A DNA stretch of 11,802 bases from Pseudomonadota bacterium (GCA_005772945.1 SXIE01000394.1:1-11802); one strand, 5' to 3'; counted from the stretch's first letter, positions 1 through 6,272 are shown. The notes: generated by a model not told the origin, from the letters alone. Translations and numbers: made by a program.

Positions 1-258
1 AGATCAGGCAGATCAAGAAACGGTTGCGCATGTCGCGCACCATGGCTGGCAGGTCCTTGCCGCCATGGCCCATCTCACGTCATGCGCCAACTCCGGCGTC
101 GTCGCGGGTTTTGCGCGTGGCGCCGGGTGACCCTCGTGGGCCTTGCCCGCCGGGGGAGCGGCCGGCGCGGGGGTAACCTCGTGCGCCGAGTGCGCTGCGT
201 CATCTCGCGTCGCCCTCGTTGACGGCCCGTCGTTCAGTTCGACCACGCTGGTCTTCAT
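1..258 (-). CDS. Heavy-metal P1B-type ATPase (CopB-like), N-terminus only, apparent frameshift
   Basis: This is the start of a metal-exporting P-type ATPase of the inner membrane, cut by the window edge. ATG at 258-256 follows GGAG with 5 nt spacing. The first ~60 codons give a hydrophilic His-containing leader (AHSAHEV, KAHEGHPAP, ELAHD) of the kind found before CopB-type pumps. That frame then runs into nonsense and a stop at 13. From 73 a different frame reads MGHGGKDLPAMVRDMRNRF and then LICLI. This matches, from memory of the family, the juxtamembrane segment and first helix of CopB-like ATPases, and it continues open to the edge. A TGA at 82-80 closes the second frame just upstream. The two pieces therefore need a one-base insertion (or two-base deletion) near 74-85 to join. 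Either the gene or the read has a frameshift, or translation starts internally at 73 (no good SD seen). The family call rests on few residues; the neighbours (CopZ, copper-storage protein) support it. Confidence 0.62.
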
Positions 259-339
259 GGGTTCTCCGCGACCGTCTTGTCGTCGAGTCGCTTGGGCGGT
301 CCGTCCCCTCCGCGTGCAGGCGTGGGAAGTCGAGCCGAC

Positions 340-594
340 TCAGCCGCAGCAGCCACCCTTGGGTGCAGGACTCTCAGCGGCGTTGGTCACGACGACGCCA
401 TAGCCTGCGCCCTCTACCGCCGTATTCAGCTCGGCCAGGGAGGTCAGCCGCTCGTCGTATCGCACCGTGGCTTCGCCGGCGGCGAGAGCGACTCTTACGT
501 CTGCGACGCCAGGGACGGTTCTCAGCGAGCGCGTGACGTTGCCGACGCAACCGCCGCAGGTCATTCCCGTGACCTTCAAGACTTCAGTCTGCAT
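340..594 (-). CDS. copZ: CopZ-like HMA-domain copper chaperone
   Basis: An 84-residue cytosolic heavy-metal-associated (HMA) domain protein that would carry Cu(I) to the downstream P-type ATPase. The metal site GMTCGGC lies at residues 10-16, with ligands C13 and C16. The remainder follows the ferredoxin-like babbab pattern (a GVADVRV strand, then a GEATVRYDE strand, a helix and the GAGYGV loop). The reading frame also opens at 606 (four residues more), but ATG 594 is chosen because GGAG at 604-601 sits 6 nt before it, inside the longer frame. The protein ends in an unusual Gly/Cys tail, GGCCG, which adds C82 and C83 beyond the domain. It lies 68 bp after the Cys-rich copper-storage gene and 81 bp before the ATPase, all on one strand, consistent with an operon. 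The family assignment is secure; copper rather than another soft metal is inferred from the neighbours. Confidence 0.93.
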   Translation of the reverse strand: MQTEVLKVTGMTCGGCVGNVTRSLRTVPGVADVRVALAAGEATVRYDERLTSLAELNTAVEGAGYGVVVTNAAESPAPKGGCCG

Positions 595-662
595 GGTGAA
601 CTCCATTTACGGATGAACCAATTAGCCCCGAACCAGTGCGTGAACTGCGCCTCCGACGGCTC

Positions 663-1025
663 TCAGGCCGCCATCTTACGACACGCCGCTTCGCAGCGGC
701 GGCAGGCTTCAGCGCAGCGCCGACACAGCTCATCGGCGGGGTTCTTCTCGCACTCGGCTGCGCACGTGGCGCAGGTGTCGGCGCAGAGGGCGCACGCCGC
801 GGCCATCGCGCTCGAGCCGCGGCTCATGAGCGAGGCGGCGACGCGACAGACATCGGCGCAGTCGAGGCACGCTTTGGCGCAGACGGGCATTCCGCCGGCG
901 TCGATGCAGGCGCTCGCGCATTGCTCGCAGAGGGCGATGCACGCCTGGAGTTCGGCGCTGCCGTACGTGAGCTTGGAGTCCTTCGGAACAGGAACGCTGG
1001 ACGATGACACGTGCTGGTGTTGCAT
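663..1025 (-). CDS. Four-helix-bundle copper-storage protein (Csp-like, DUF326 type)
   Basis: A 120-residue protein with 18 cysteines, at 29, 33, 36, 40, 49, 53, 56, 60, 78, 81, 85, 88, 92, 101, 104, 108, 111 and 115. They fall at 3-4 residue steps on Ala-rich helices (for example CIALCEQCASAC and CRRCAEACRRCEAAC), so they would line the core of a helical bundle. This is the hallmark of Csp proteins, which store many Cu(I) ions in such a tube. There is no signal peptide; the short N-terminus MQHQH is followed by a Ser-rich linker, so a cytosolic location (Csp3-like) is more likely than a Tat-exported Csp1. ATG 1025 is preferred to the 1259 start of the open frame because AGGAG lies 8 nt upstream and the Cys-free extension looks like noncoding or remnant sequence. 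The gene heads the set leading to the copZ-like gene and the P-type ATPase. Confidence 0.9.
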   Translation of the reverse strand: MQHQHVSSSSVPVPKDSKLTYGSAELQACIALCEQCASACIDAGGMPVCAKACLDCADVCRVAASLMSRGSSAMAAACALCADTCATCAAECEKNPADELCRRCAEACRRCEAACRKMAA

Positions 1026-1084
1026 GATTGGATCTCCTGAAGTTGTTGATGTGGACATGAGGGGCATTGTCGTGGGCGTGAGGG

Positions 1085-1276
1085 TCAGCGAACCTCGAGC
1101 ACGCCGGCCATGCCGTTCTCGGCGTGCTCTAGCCATGGCAGTGGTAGAGCCACTGGCCGGGGTTGGCGCCGGTAGCTTCGCGGCTCGGTCGAGTCCGGCA
1201 CGTCGACTTGCCCACCGGTGCCGCGCGCTTGGCCGCAGAACGCGAGCAAGGGGAGCCACGCGATCAGGCGCATCAT
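1085..1276 (-). pseudogene. Multicopper oxidase remnant (signal-like start joined to C-terminal copper site)
   Basis: Decayed copper oxidase (periplasmic multicopper oxidase family). ATG 1276 has AGGA 5 nt upstream and gives a hydrophobic signal-like start (MMRLIAWLPLLAFCG). In a shifted frame, 1179-1135 encodes EATGANPGQWLYHCH. Back in the first frame, 1132-1085 encodes LEHAENGMAGVLEVR and a stop. Joined, these give NPGxWxxHCHxLEHxxxGM, the last copper-binding motif of multicopper oxidases: HCH for the T2/T3 cluster, and Cys, His and Met for type-1 copper. The two bases left over at 1134-1133 break the frame exactly where one motif residue should be. Only ~60 residues remain of a protein normally 400-600 long, so most of the gene has been deleted and the tail has a frameshift. 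It sits 59 bp upstream of the copper-storage gene, where an intact oxidase would suit a copper-resistance operon. Confidence 0.72.
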
Positions 1277-1609
1277 CGAAGTCCTGATGGCGTTGCGATC
1301 GCTTCGAAGCAGGCGAGGCTGGAGTCCGGCGTTACCCTGCACCGCAAAGCAATGAGCACGCCATGCTGCGCGGCCCGTTCCGGCCTCGACTGCGAGCGGC
1401 GAGCCAATCGAAACGGCTATGCGCACCTCCTTAATGATGGAGACGGCCGCACCGTGCCAGCTCCGCCCGCGGGGTCCACCGCGGCAAGAACGGGTGACCT
1501 TCGTGGGGGTGAACGAGCAAGCGCCGCACGACCGGGCGGACGATGAGCGCGCGCGGGACTCCTCGGCATGAGTCGACCGCCAGGCTTCAAGTCTTCTTGC
1601 GAGTCGTCT
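1277..1609. other. Gene-free stretch between methyltransferase and oxidase remnant
   Basis: No convincing gene was seen on either strand. The open frames here are Arg/Ser/Pro-rich shadows without family motifs. The right part (about 1610-1640) is the tail of the methyltransferase frame. Because the left copper genes are transcribed away from it on the minus strand, this stretch is a likely home for their promoter, but I could not identify a clean -35/-10 pair. Apart from the orphan SD at 1432-1418, it looks like degraded sequence. Confidence 0.45.
1418..1432 (-). other. Orphan strong Shine-Dalgarno facing an ATA codon
   Basis: On the minus strand the purine run AAGGAGG (1432-1426) is a near-perfect anti-16S match, followed after 5 nt by ATA (1420-1418) where an ATG would be expected. 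The frame after it is open to 1085 and is the same frame as the multicopper oxidase remnant. It may be a start site of a decayed gene with ATG changed to ATA. A GTG at 1426-1424 is too close to the SD to be used well. It could equally be chance. Confidence 0.25.
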
Positions 1610-2422
1610 TCAGACTTCCACGCTCCGAGTTCGCCGCTCGAACGGCCGACCGCGAAGGTCGAACGCAAGGCTCGCGCGCGTCCCCGCGAGCCCCGATGGA
1701 CGAGGGCGCGGTACGCGCCGTGTATCCGGGTGCGCCGTGATCCGCTTCACGACGTCGAGAGCGAGATCCACGACGTCGACCGCGGCGAAGCCGGCGGTTC
1801 GAACGTTCGTCACGGTGTCCCGTGCGATGTGCGCACCCCAGATCCGAACGACCAGAGGGTCCAGCCAGCGCATGAGGCGGCCGAGCATAGGGCGCTGCGA
1901 GAGGACGTGCTCGAGGAGCAGCAACTGGCCGCCTGGCTTCAATACCCGGCGCGCCTCGCGCAGCCCCTGGACGGGATCGGGCACCGAGCAGAAGAGGCAC
2001 GTCGCGACGACCGTGTCGAAGCTCGCGTCCGGAAACGGCAACGCCTGCACGTCGGCCACCCGGAGATCGACCGTCATCCCGAGGCGCGCGGCGCGCCGCC
2101 GGGCGCGCGCGAGCATGCGCGGCGAGAAGTCGATGGCGATGACCTCCGCGTCGGACCGGTAGAAGCGCAAGCTGCGGCCCGTGCCGACCCCGAGCTCGAG
2201 CGTACGACCGCGGGGAACGCGCGCCCACAGTTCGCGACGCCAACGCCCAAACCCGAGCTCCATGAAACCCTCGAGCAGGTCATAGAGGAACGCGCCACGA
2301 TCGTAGCGGCGACGGGTGAGTTCCGTCGGTGAGAGCCGGCGCGCACGACGACCCGAGAGCCAGCCGAGGCCGATGACGATCAGGCCGACGGCCGCCAAGA
2401 TGATGTGGATCGGGCAGAGCAT
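1610..2422 (-). CDS. Membrane-anchored class I SAM-dependent methyltransferase
   Basis: A 270-residue methyltransferase that transfers a methyl group from S-adenosylmethionine to an unknown acceptor. The N-terminus has one membrane segment (about residues 6-23, IHIILAAVGLIVIGLGW) followed by RRARR, which would hold the enzyme on the cytoplasmic face. The Rossmann motifs are clear: motif I LELGVGTG at 75-82, the acidic ribose-binding strand VIAIDFSPRML at 94-104, motif II DASFDTVVA at 132-140 and motif III LKPGGQLLLLEH at 161-172. The pattern resembles UbiE / phosphatidylethanolamine N-methyltransferase-like proteins, so a lipid or quinone acceptor is possible, but this is inference. Recognisable family sequence ends near residue 230 (DVVKRITAHP). 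The last ~40 Arg-rich residues look like read-through past a lost stop. ATG 2422 is preceded by a weak GGTGAG. It lies 156 bp after the GMC oxidoreductase on the same strand. Confidence 0.88.
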   Translation of the reverse strand: MLCPIHIILAAVGLIVIGLGWLSGRRARRLSPTELTRRRYDRGAFLYDLLEGFMELGFGRWRRELWARVPRGRTLELGVGTGRSLRFYRSDAEVIAIDFSPRMLARARRRAARLGMTVDLRVADVQALPFPDASFDTVVATCLFCSVPDPVQGLREARRVLKPGGQLLLLEHVLSQRPMLGRLMRWLDPLVVRIWGAHIARDTVTNVRTAGFAAVDVVDLALDVVKRITAHPDTRRVPRPRPSGLAGTRASLAFDLRGRPFERRTRSVEV

Positions 2423-2539
2423 TCAGTCTCACCCAGCGAGGGCGCGCAGGGTGCCCTCTCCAGGCGCGTTCGGCAGAGCGCGCATGTCAATTCACGCTAG
2501 GGTCGGTGGGCGCCGGCGCGATGAGCGCGCGCGCCGGAG

Positions 2540-2555
2540 GATCGCTTTGGCGATC
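2540..2555. other. Perfect 6-bp hairpin between two genes
   Basis: GATCGC (2540-2545), loop TTTG, then GCGATC (2550-2555) in the gap between the GMC oxidoreductase stop (2579) and the methyltransferase start (2422). No T-run follows on either strand, so it is not a clear intrinsic terminator. It could attenuate or process the transcript, or be chance. Confidence 0.25.
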
Positions 2556-2578
2556 TCGGGACCATGTTGCTCCGAGGT

Positions 2579-3949
2579 TCATCCAACAACCGAACTGAGC
2601 TGTCGCAGGACGTCGTCGGCGGTGCGCAACGCATGCGCGACCACCGTCAGTGTCGGGTGTCTGTCGCCGGCGGTCGGGAGCGCCGAGGCATCCGCGACCC
2701 AGACGTTGGCCAGGGTGCGCACATGTCCCCACGCGTCGAGCGGCGTGCGCTGGTCTGCGCCCATCGCGCACGTTCCAGCCTCGTGACCGGCGCCGGCCAC
2801 CTCCGGATCGCGGAAGCGGATGAGGCGACTCCCGGGGATGGCCAAGGCGTCCGCCACAGTCGGGCCCGCGTGCCGCATCACGGCGGCAAGGCGGTGGTCG
2901 TCATGGGACCACGCCATGTGGATGCGCGGCGCGCGACGATCGTAGGTGTCGCGCACGACGGGGTCGAGATCCACCCGACGCCGCCCGTTGGGGAAGCTCT
3001 CGCCGAGCGCGTGGAACTGCGTGGCGCGCCAATGTGCGAGCTCGTCCTCGGGCACGAAGCGGTCGAGCTCGAGGGCCGGCAGTGGTACTGGGCCGGTGAT
3101 CTCGATGCAGAAGCCCGCTGGCAAGTCGGCCTCCGGAGCGAAGCGGGCGAGCGCCGGACCCGAGATGAGCGACGACGGCGCGAAGCGCTCCCCGGGTCGA
3201 GGTTCCGGCGGTGGCGCCGGCTCGAGCAGCACCCAGCTCGCGACGAGGTGGTCGACGAGACCCCGTCCCAAGCGCGGGATCCGGCGTCCGAAGCCGCTCG
3301 CTAGGAGAAGTCGCGCCGTTTCGATCGGCGAGGCCGCGAGCACCACTGCGCGTGTCGCAAACGTTCTGGTGCGCAGCGTGCGGAGATCGAGCGCGCGCAC
3401 CGCGTCGACCCGATGGCGCGCCCCGACGAGCTCGAGCGCGACCACCTGGGTGCGCGCACGTCTTTCGCCCAGACGCCCGCGCGGTGTCCACACGTCGTCG
3501 TGCCGGCCGAGCGCCGTCCGTTTCGGCTCGATCGCGAGCCCAAGCGCGGCCGCGGCGGCGGCATGGCCTTGATCGAGCGGCTCGTCACGCACGCCGAGGA
3601 GGCGCTCGGCTTCATCATAGTAGGGAGCGATCTCCGCGGCCCCGTAGGGGAATCCAGCGCGCCGAAGGACAGCATCCGGAAAGCGGTGGGCCCAGCCTCC
3701 CCAGAGGTGCGTGCGCCCGCCGACGGCGTGGACCCGGTACCAATCGAACGGGCGGCCCACCCGCGTATGCGCCCACGCCCGCCGATCCGGCTCACGCGGT
3801 CGACGGCCTGATTCGATGCGCGGACCCGCCTCGAGGAGGAGTACGCGAAGTCCCCGCGCGATGAGGCGCTCCGCGGCCAGCGAGCCGCTGGGCCCCGCGC
3901 CGATGACCACCACGTCGTGTGCGGCTGCCATCGGGGACGGGCGCGTCAC
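2579..3949 (-). CDS. GMC-family FAD-dependent oxidoreductase
   Basis: A 456-residue flavoenzyme of the glucose-methanol-choline family, which oxidises an alcohol or similar group using FAD. The dinucleotide fold is at the N-terminus: VVVIGAGPSG (13-22) and the ribose-binding E40 in LLLEAG. The second FAD motif GGRTHLWGG is at 77-85. The C-terminal GMC domain carries HEAGTCAMG (H389) and HPTLTVVAHALR (H431), the expected His pair at the flavin. No signal peptide or Tat motif was seen. It is somewhat short for the family (usually 500-600). The frame is open to 4498, but the upstream part lacks family similarity. GTG 3949 is chosen because its GTGA overlaps the stop of the 67-residue gene before it, suggesting coupled translation; ATG 3931 is the alternative. 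Neither has a good SD. The substrate is unknown. Confidence 0.88.
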   Translation of the reverse strand: MTRPSPMAAAHDVVVIGAGPSGSLAAERLIARGLRVLLLEAGPRIESGRRPREPDRRAWAHTRVGRPFDWYRVHAVGGRTHLWGGWAHRFPDAVLRRAGFPYGAAEIAPYYDEAERLLGVRDEPLDQGHAAAAAALGLAIEPKRTALGRHDDVWTPRGRLGERRARTQVVALELVGARHRVDAVRALDLRTLRTRTFATRAVVLAASPIETARLLLASGFGRRIPRLGRGLVDHLVASWVLLEPAPPPEPRPGERFAPSSLISGPALARFAPEADLPAGFCIEITGPVPLPALELDRFVPEDELAHWRATQFHALGESFPNGRRRVDLDPVVRDTYDRRAPRIHMAWSHDDHRLAAVMRHAGPTVADALAIPGSRLIRFRDPEVAGAGHEAGTCAMGADQRTPLDAWGHVRTLANVWVADASALPTAGDRHPTLTVVAHALRTADDVLRQLSSVVG

Positions 3950-4149
3950 GTGATCGGGCGCGTGCGCGCCACGACCTCGCAATGGCGGACCGCCTGGCGC
4001 AGCGGAACCACATCGCAATGGCCGACGCCTGCGGGGACCCGGACCACCTCGCAATGGCGCACGATCTCGCAGTGGCGTACGCGCCGCGTGTGGACGGGTG
4101 CGGCTTCGAACTTGACGTTCACGAGCTTCAAGGCGGCGGTGGTTCGCAT
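3946..4149 (-). CDS. Small protein with hexapeptide His-Cys repeats, unknown function
   Basis: A 67-residue protein that I do not recognise. The start is well marked: AGGAG (4160-4156) lies 6 nt before ATG 4149, and third codon positions are strongly G/C. Residues 24-59 form six consecutive six-residue units, each beginning with Val; four have the consensus V[RG]HC[ED][VI], placing His-Cys pairs at H26-C27, H32-C33, H44-C45 and H56-C57. The third and fifth units (VRVPAG, VPLRQA) have lost His-Cys. The first ~23 residues (MRTTAALKLVNVKFEAAPV) are unrelated and mildly hydrophobic, with no clear signal peptide. Its TGA overlaps the GTG of the GMC oxidoreductase. Four His-Cys pairs in a metal-resistance island suggest a soft-metal-binding peptide, or a substrate of the neighbouring enzymes; both are inference. 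Chance translation of repetitive DNA is the main alternative. Confidence 0.6.
   Translation of the reverse strand: MRTTAALKLVNVKFEAAPVHTRRVRHCEIVRHCEVVRVPAGVGHCDVVPLRQAVRHCEVVARTRPIT
3973..4080 (-). repeat. Tandem 18-bp repeat array, six units
   Basis: Four well-conserved copies of a ~17-bp element (plus-strand consensus ACCTCGCAATGGCGNAC) start at 3974, 4010, 4046 and 4064. Spacings are 36, 36 and 18 bp, all multiples of 18, with two more diverged units filling the gaps. The period keeps frame and matches the six-residue repeat of the small protein, so it probably arose by in-gene duplication. The copies differ partly at third positions of the minus-strand codons. Confidence 0.75.
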
Positions 4150-4484
4150 CGGCGACTCCTGGGTGCCGGAAAGGACCGGCAGCAAGCGGTTCCAACGAGG
4201 GTGGCGCGAGGGCCCTCCTCGACGCCCCGACGACGAGCACGAAGCAGACCAGCGGCCCCGACCGCACCACGCAACGGGCCAGCCTGCGACGGTCGCCCGC
4301 GCACCTGTCGAATAGTCTCCAACTTGCCGACAATGCTCCAAGGTTGTTCAGCCTCGAACACCGCGCGGTCGGCCGCGCGTAGGTGTTGGGCGGGGTCGCC
4401 CATTGCGGACCGAACCTTGCGTAACGACTGTCGGATGGTTTCGGCCGCGGTCGAGCTGGTCCGGGTCTTGGGTCGGGAGTTGCG
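4150..4484. promoter_or_regulatory. Divergent intergenic region, probable control region
   Basis: 335 bp between the minus-strand small-protein gene and the plus-strand efflux operon, with no convincing gene of its own. It must hold the efflux operon promoter and probably one for the minus-strand block. At 4321-4345 there is an imperfect dyad (AACTTG, then CAAGGTT 12 nt later), and CTCCAA occurs twice, at 4317-4322 and 4336-4341. An interrupted dyad of this size could be a MerR/CueR-type operator, but neither flank has a good -35/-10 pair, so this is only a candidate. Confidence 0.35.
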
Positions 4485-6272
4485 ATGAGTCCGTTCATTC
4501 ATCTCGTGATGCTGCTCGCCGCGCACGGTGGCGAGGACCATGGCGCACCGGCGGGGCCGACGCCCGTCGGGCTCGTCGGCCACGTGCGCGGAGCGAGCGC
4601 GATGAGCGACACCTTCGAGCTCGTGTTGCGCTGGAGCGCGGAGCCGTCGAACGGGGCGATACCGGTCGAGGTCTTCCTGGCCGACCGGGATACGAACGCG
4701 CCGATCGTCGGCGCCACGATCGCGCTACATTGGGCGAAGAGCGCAGGCGGGAACGAGCTCCGAACGGACGCGAAGGCGACCTCGGCGCCTGGGATCTACC
4801 GCGCGGACATGGCAGGTCCGCCCGGAATCTACGCGCTGACCGCGGTCATTGCTGCGGGCGATCGCGGTGATCTGCTGACCGCGTCCGATCTCAGCTTCGG
4901 CATCACTCCGGCCGACGCGCGTGGGGCGAAGGGGCTGACGGCCAACGAGGAGCACGGCGCGCCCTGGCTGTGGGTCGCGCTCGCGATCGGCGCGCTCGTC
5001 ATCGTCGGCTCGACTGGGTTTCTCGCGGGTCGGGCGGCGGGTCGGCGTCGGGGCCAGGCGGCCGGGCTGGCGCTATCCCTCGTGGTGATGGCGCGGCTCG
5101 CGACGCCGCCGGCCTCCGCCCATGGCGGCGAGGACCACGGGGAACCCGAGGTGCCCGGGACCACCGCGGCGAGCGACGTCCATGGCATCGCCAAGGACCT
5201 GCAGTTCCTGCTGGCGATTCGGACGGCCCGCGCCGAGACCGCGACGTTGACCGAGCGGATCCGCGTGCAGGGAACCGTGATTGCGCCGCCGGAGGCGCTC
5301 GCCGAGGTTCGGCCGCTGCGCGCTGGGCGGCTCGAGGCGGCCCCGCTCGAATCGGCCGGCGGCGGCTTTCCGACCCTCGGGCAGACCGTCCAGGCAGGAC
5401 AAGTCCTGGCGGTCGTGGTGGAGCTGCCGGGAGCCTCGGAGCGGGCGACACTCTCGGCCGATCGGGCGCGCGCCAGGGGCGGGGCGGAGCAGGCGCAGGC
5501 GCGCGTCGCCGCTTTACGCGCCGCGCTCGGGCGTAAGTTGCGGCTCGGCGGACTGACCGCGGCGCAGGAACTCGACGGACTGCGCGCCGAGATCCGCGCG
5601 CTCGACGCCGAGGTCCGAGCCTCGAATGCGGCCGGTGATGCGCTCGCGCTCAGCGGGGAGAGCGTGCGGCTCGAGCTCGTCGCGCCGATCGACGGGGTCA
5701 TCGCGGCGATCGCGCCCGGGCTCGCGGTCGGTGGCTTCGTCGCGGCCGATACGACGCTCTTCACGATCGTCCAGCCGACGCGCTTCGAGGTCGCCGCGCA
5801 CGTCTTCGAGGCGGACGCGCCGGAGGTCGCCGTCGACAGCGCGGCGGTGGTCACGGGACCCGGGCTACCGGCCCGAGGGATCGCGGCAATGGCGCGGGGC
5901 ATGGCACCCCGTGTGGACCCAGCGACGCATGCCGTCGAGGTCCGCTATCGGCCCGACGCGGAGGACGCGGCGCGGCTCCGACTCTATCAGTTCGTGACCG
6001 TCGACGTGCCGGTTGGGGCTCGGACGGCGGGTGTGTCCGAGCTCGTCGTCGTGCCGGACTCCGCGGTCGTCGAGGTCGACGGGCGTCCGACGATCTTCGT
6101 CAAGACCGCACCCGAGACGTTCGTCGCGAGGCCGGTCGCGATCGCGCGTCGCGAGGGCGGTCGGGTCGGCCTCCGCAGCCAGCTCGCGGCCGGTGAGCGC
6201 GTGGTGGTCGCGGGGGCGTCGGTCGTCGGGCTCGCGCCGGCGCCCGCGTCGGCGACTGCGGGCGATCCCTGA
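4485..6272 (+). CDS. Efflux RND periplasmic adaptor (CusB/CzcB-like) with extra N-terminal module
   Basis: A 595-residue membrane-fusion (adaptor) subunit linking the RND pump to an outer-membrane channel. ATG 4485 follows GGGAG with 5 nt spacing. Residues 1-12 are a short signal-like segment, 13-20 AHGGEDHG, and 40-140 a beta-rich periplasmic domain with a PGIYRADM/PGIYALTA pattern. A transmembrane helix (161-182) and basic RAAGRRRG follow, then a second hydrophobic segment ending PPASA (210-212). After it AHGGEDHG recurs at 212-219. The adaptor proper follows: barrel-sandwich halves at about 260-312 and 396-430, an Ala/Arg/Glu-rich coiled-coil hairpin at 318-390, a beta-barrel at 430-510 and a membrane-proximal domain at 515-585. 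Normal adaptors are ~350-500 residues. The internal signal-like segment suggests fusion of two exported proteins. The stop overlaps the pump's start by one base (TGATG). Confidence 0.9.
   Translation: MSPFIHLVMLLAAHGGEDHGAPAGPTPVGLVGHVRGASAMSDTFELVLRWSAEPSNGAIPVEVFLADRDTNAPIVGATIALHWAKSAGGNELRTDAKATSAPGIYRADMAGPPGIYALTAVIAAGDRGDLLTASDLSFGITPADARGAKGLTANEEHGAPWLWVALAIGALVIVGSTGFLAGRAAGRRRGQAAGLALSLVVMARLATPPASAHGGEDHGEPEVPGTTAASDVHGIAKDLQFLLAIRTARAETATLTERIRVQGTVIAPPEALAEVRPLRAGRLEAAPLESAGGGFPTLGQTVQAGQVLAVVVELPGASERATLSADRARARGGAEQAQARVAALRAALGRKLRLGGLTAAQELDGLRAEIRALDAEVRASNAAGDALALSGESVRLELVAPIDGVIAAIAPGLAVGGFVAADTTLFTIVQPTRFEVAAHVFEADAPEVAVDSAAVVTGPGLPARGIAAMARGMAPRVDPATHAVEVRYRPDAEDAARLRLYQFVTVDVPVGARTAGVSELVVVPDSAVVEVDGRPTIFVKTAPETFVARPVAIARREGGRVGLRSQLAAGERVVVAGASVVGLAPAPASATAGDP

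Noticed and set aside
277..1287. 336-codon open frame on the plus strand
   Set aside because: Runs antisense across the CopZ-like and Csp-like genes, whose motifs and SD sites are clear; it has no recognisable domain.
1568..2332. 254-codon open frame on the plus strand
   Set aside because: Antisense to the methyltransferase, which has all the SAM motifs.
2540..2555. Intrinsic terminator after the GMC gene
   Set aside because: The hairpin has only 6 bp and no following T-run on either strand; kept only as a low-confidence hairpin.
3973..4080. CRISPR array
   Set aside because: The period is only 18 bp with no spacers of unique sequence, and it keeps a coding frame.
3919..4488. Plus-strand reading of the repeat region (HLAMAD-like repeats)
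   Set aside because: An 18-bp repeat shows periodicity in every frame; only the minus-strand frame has a strong SD, a sensible start and an overlap with the next gene.
3950..4498. N-terminal extension of the GMC oxidoreductase frame up to 4498
   Set aside because: The added ~180 residues are Arg/Pro-rich with no family similarity, overlap the better supported small gene with its own SD, and the FAD motif begins normally just after 3949.
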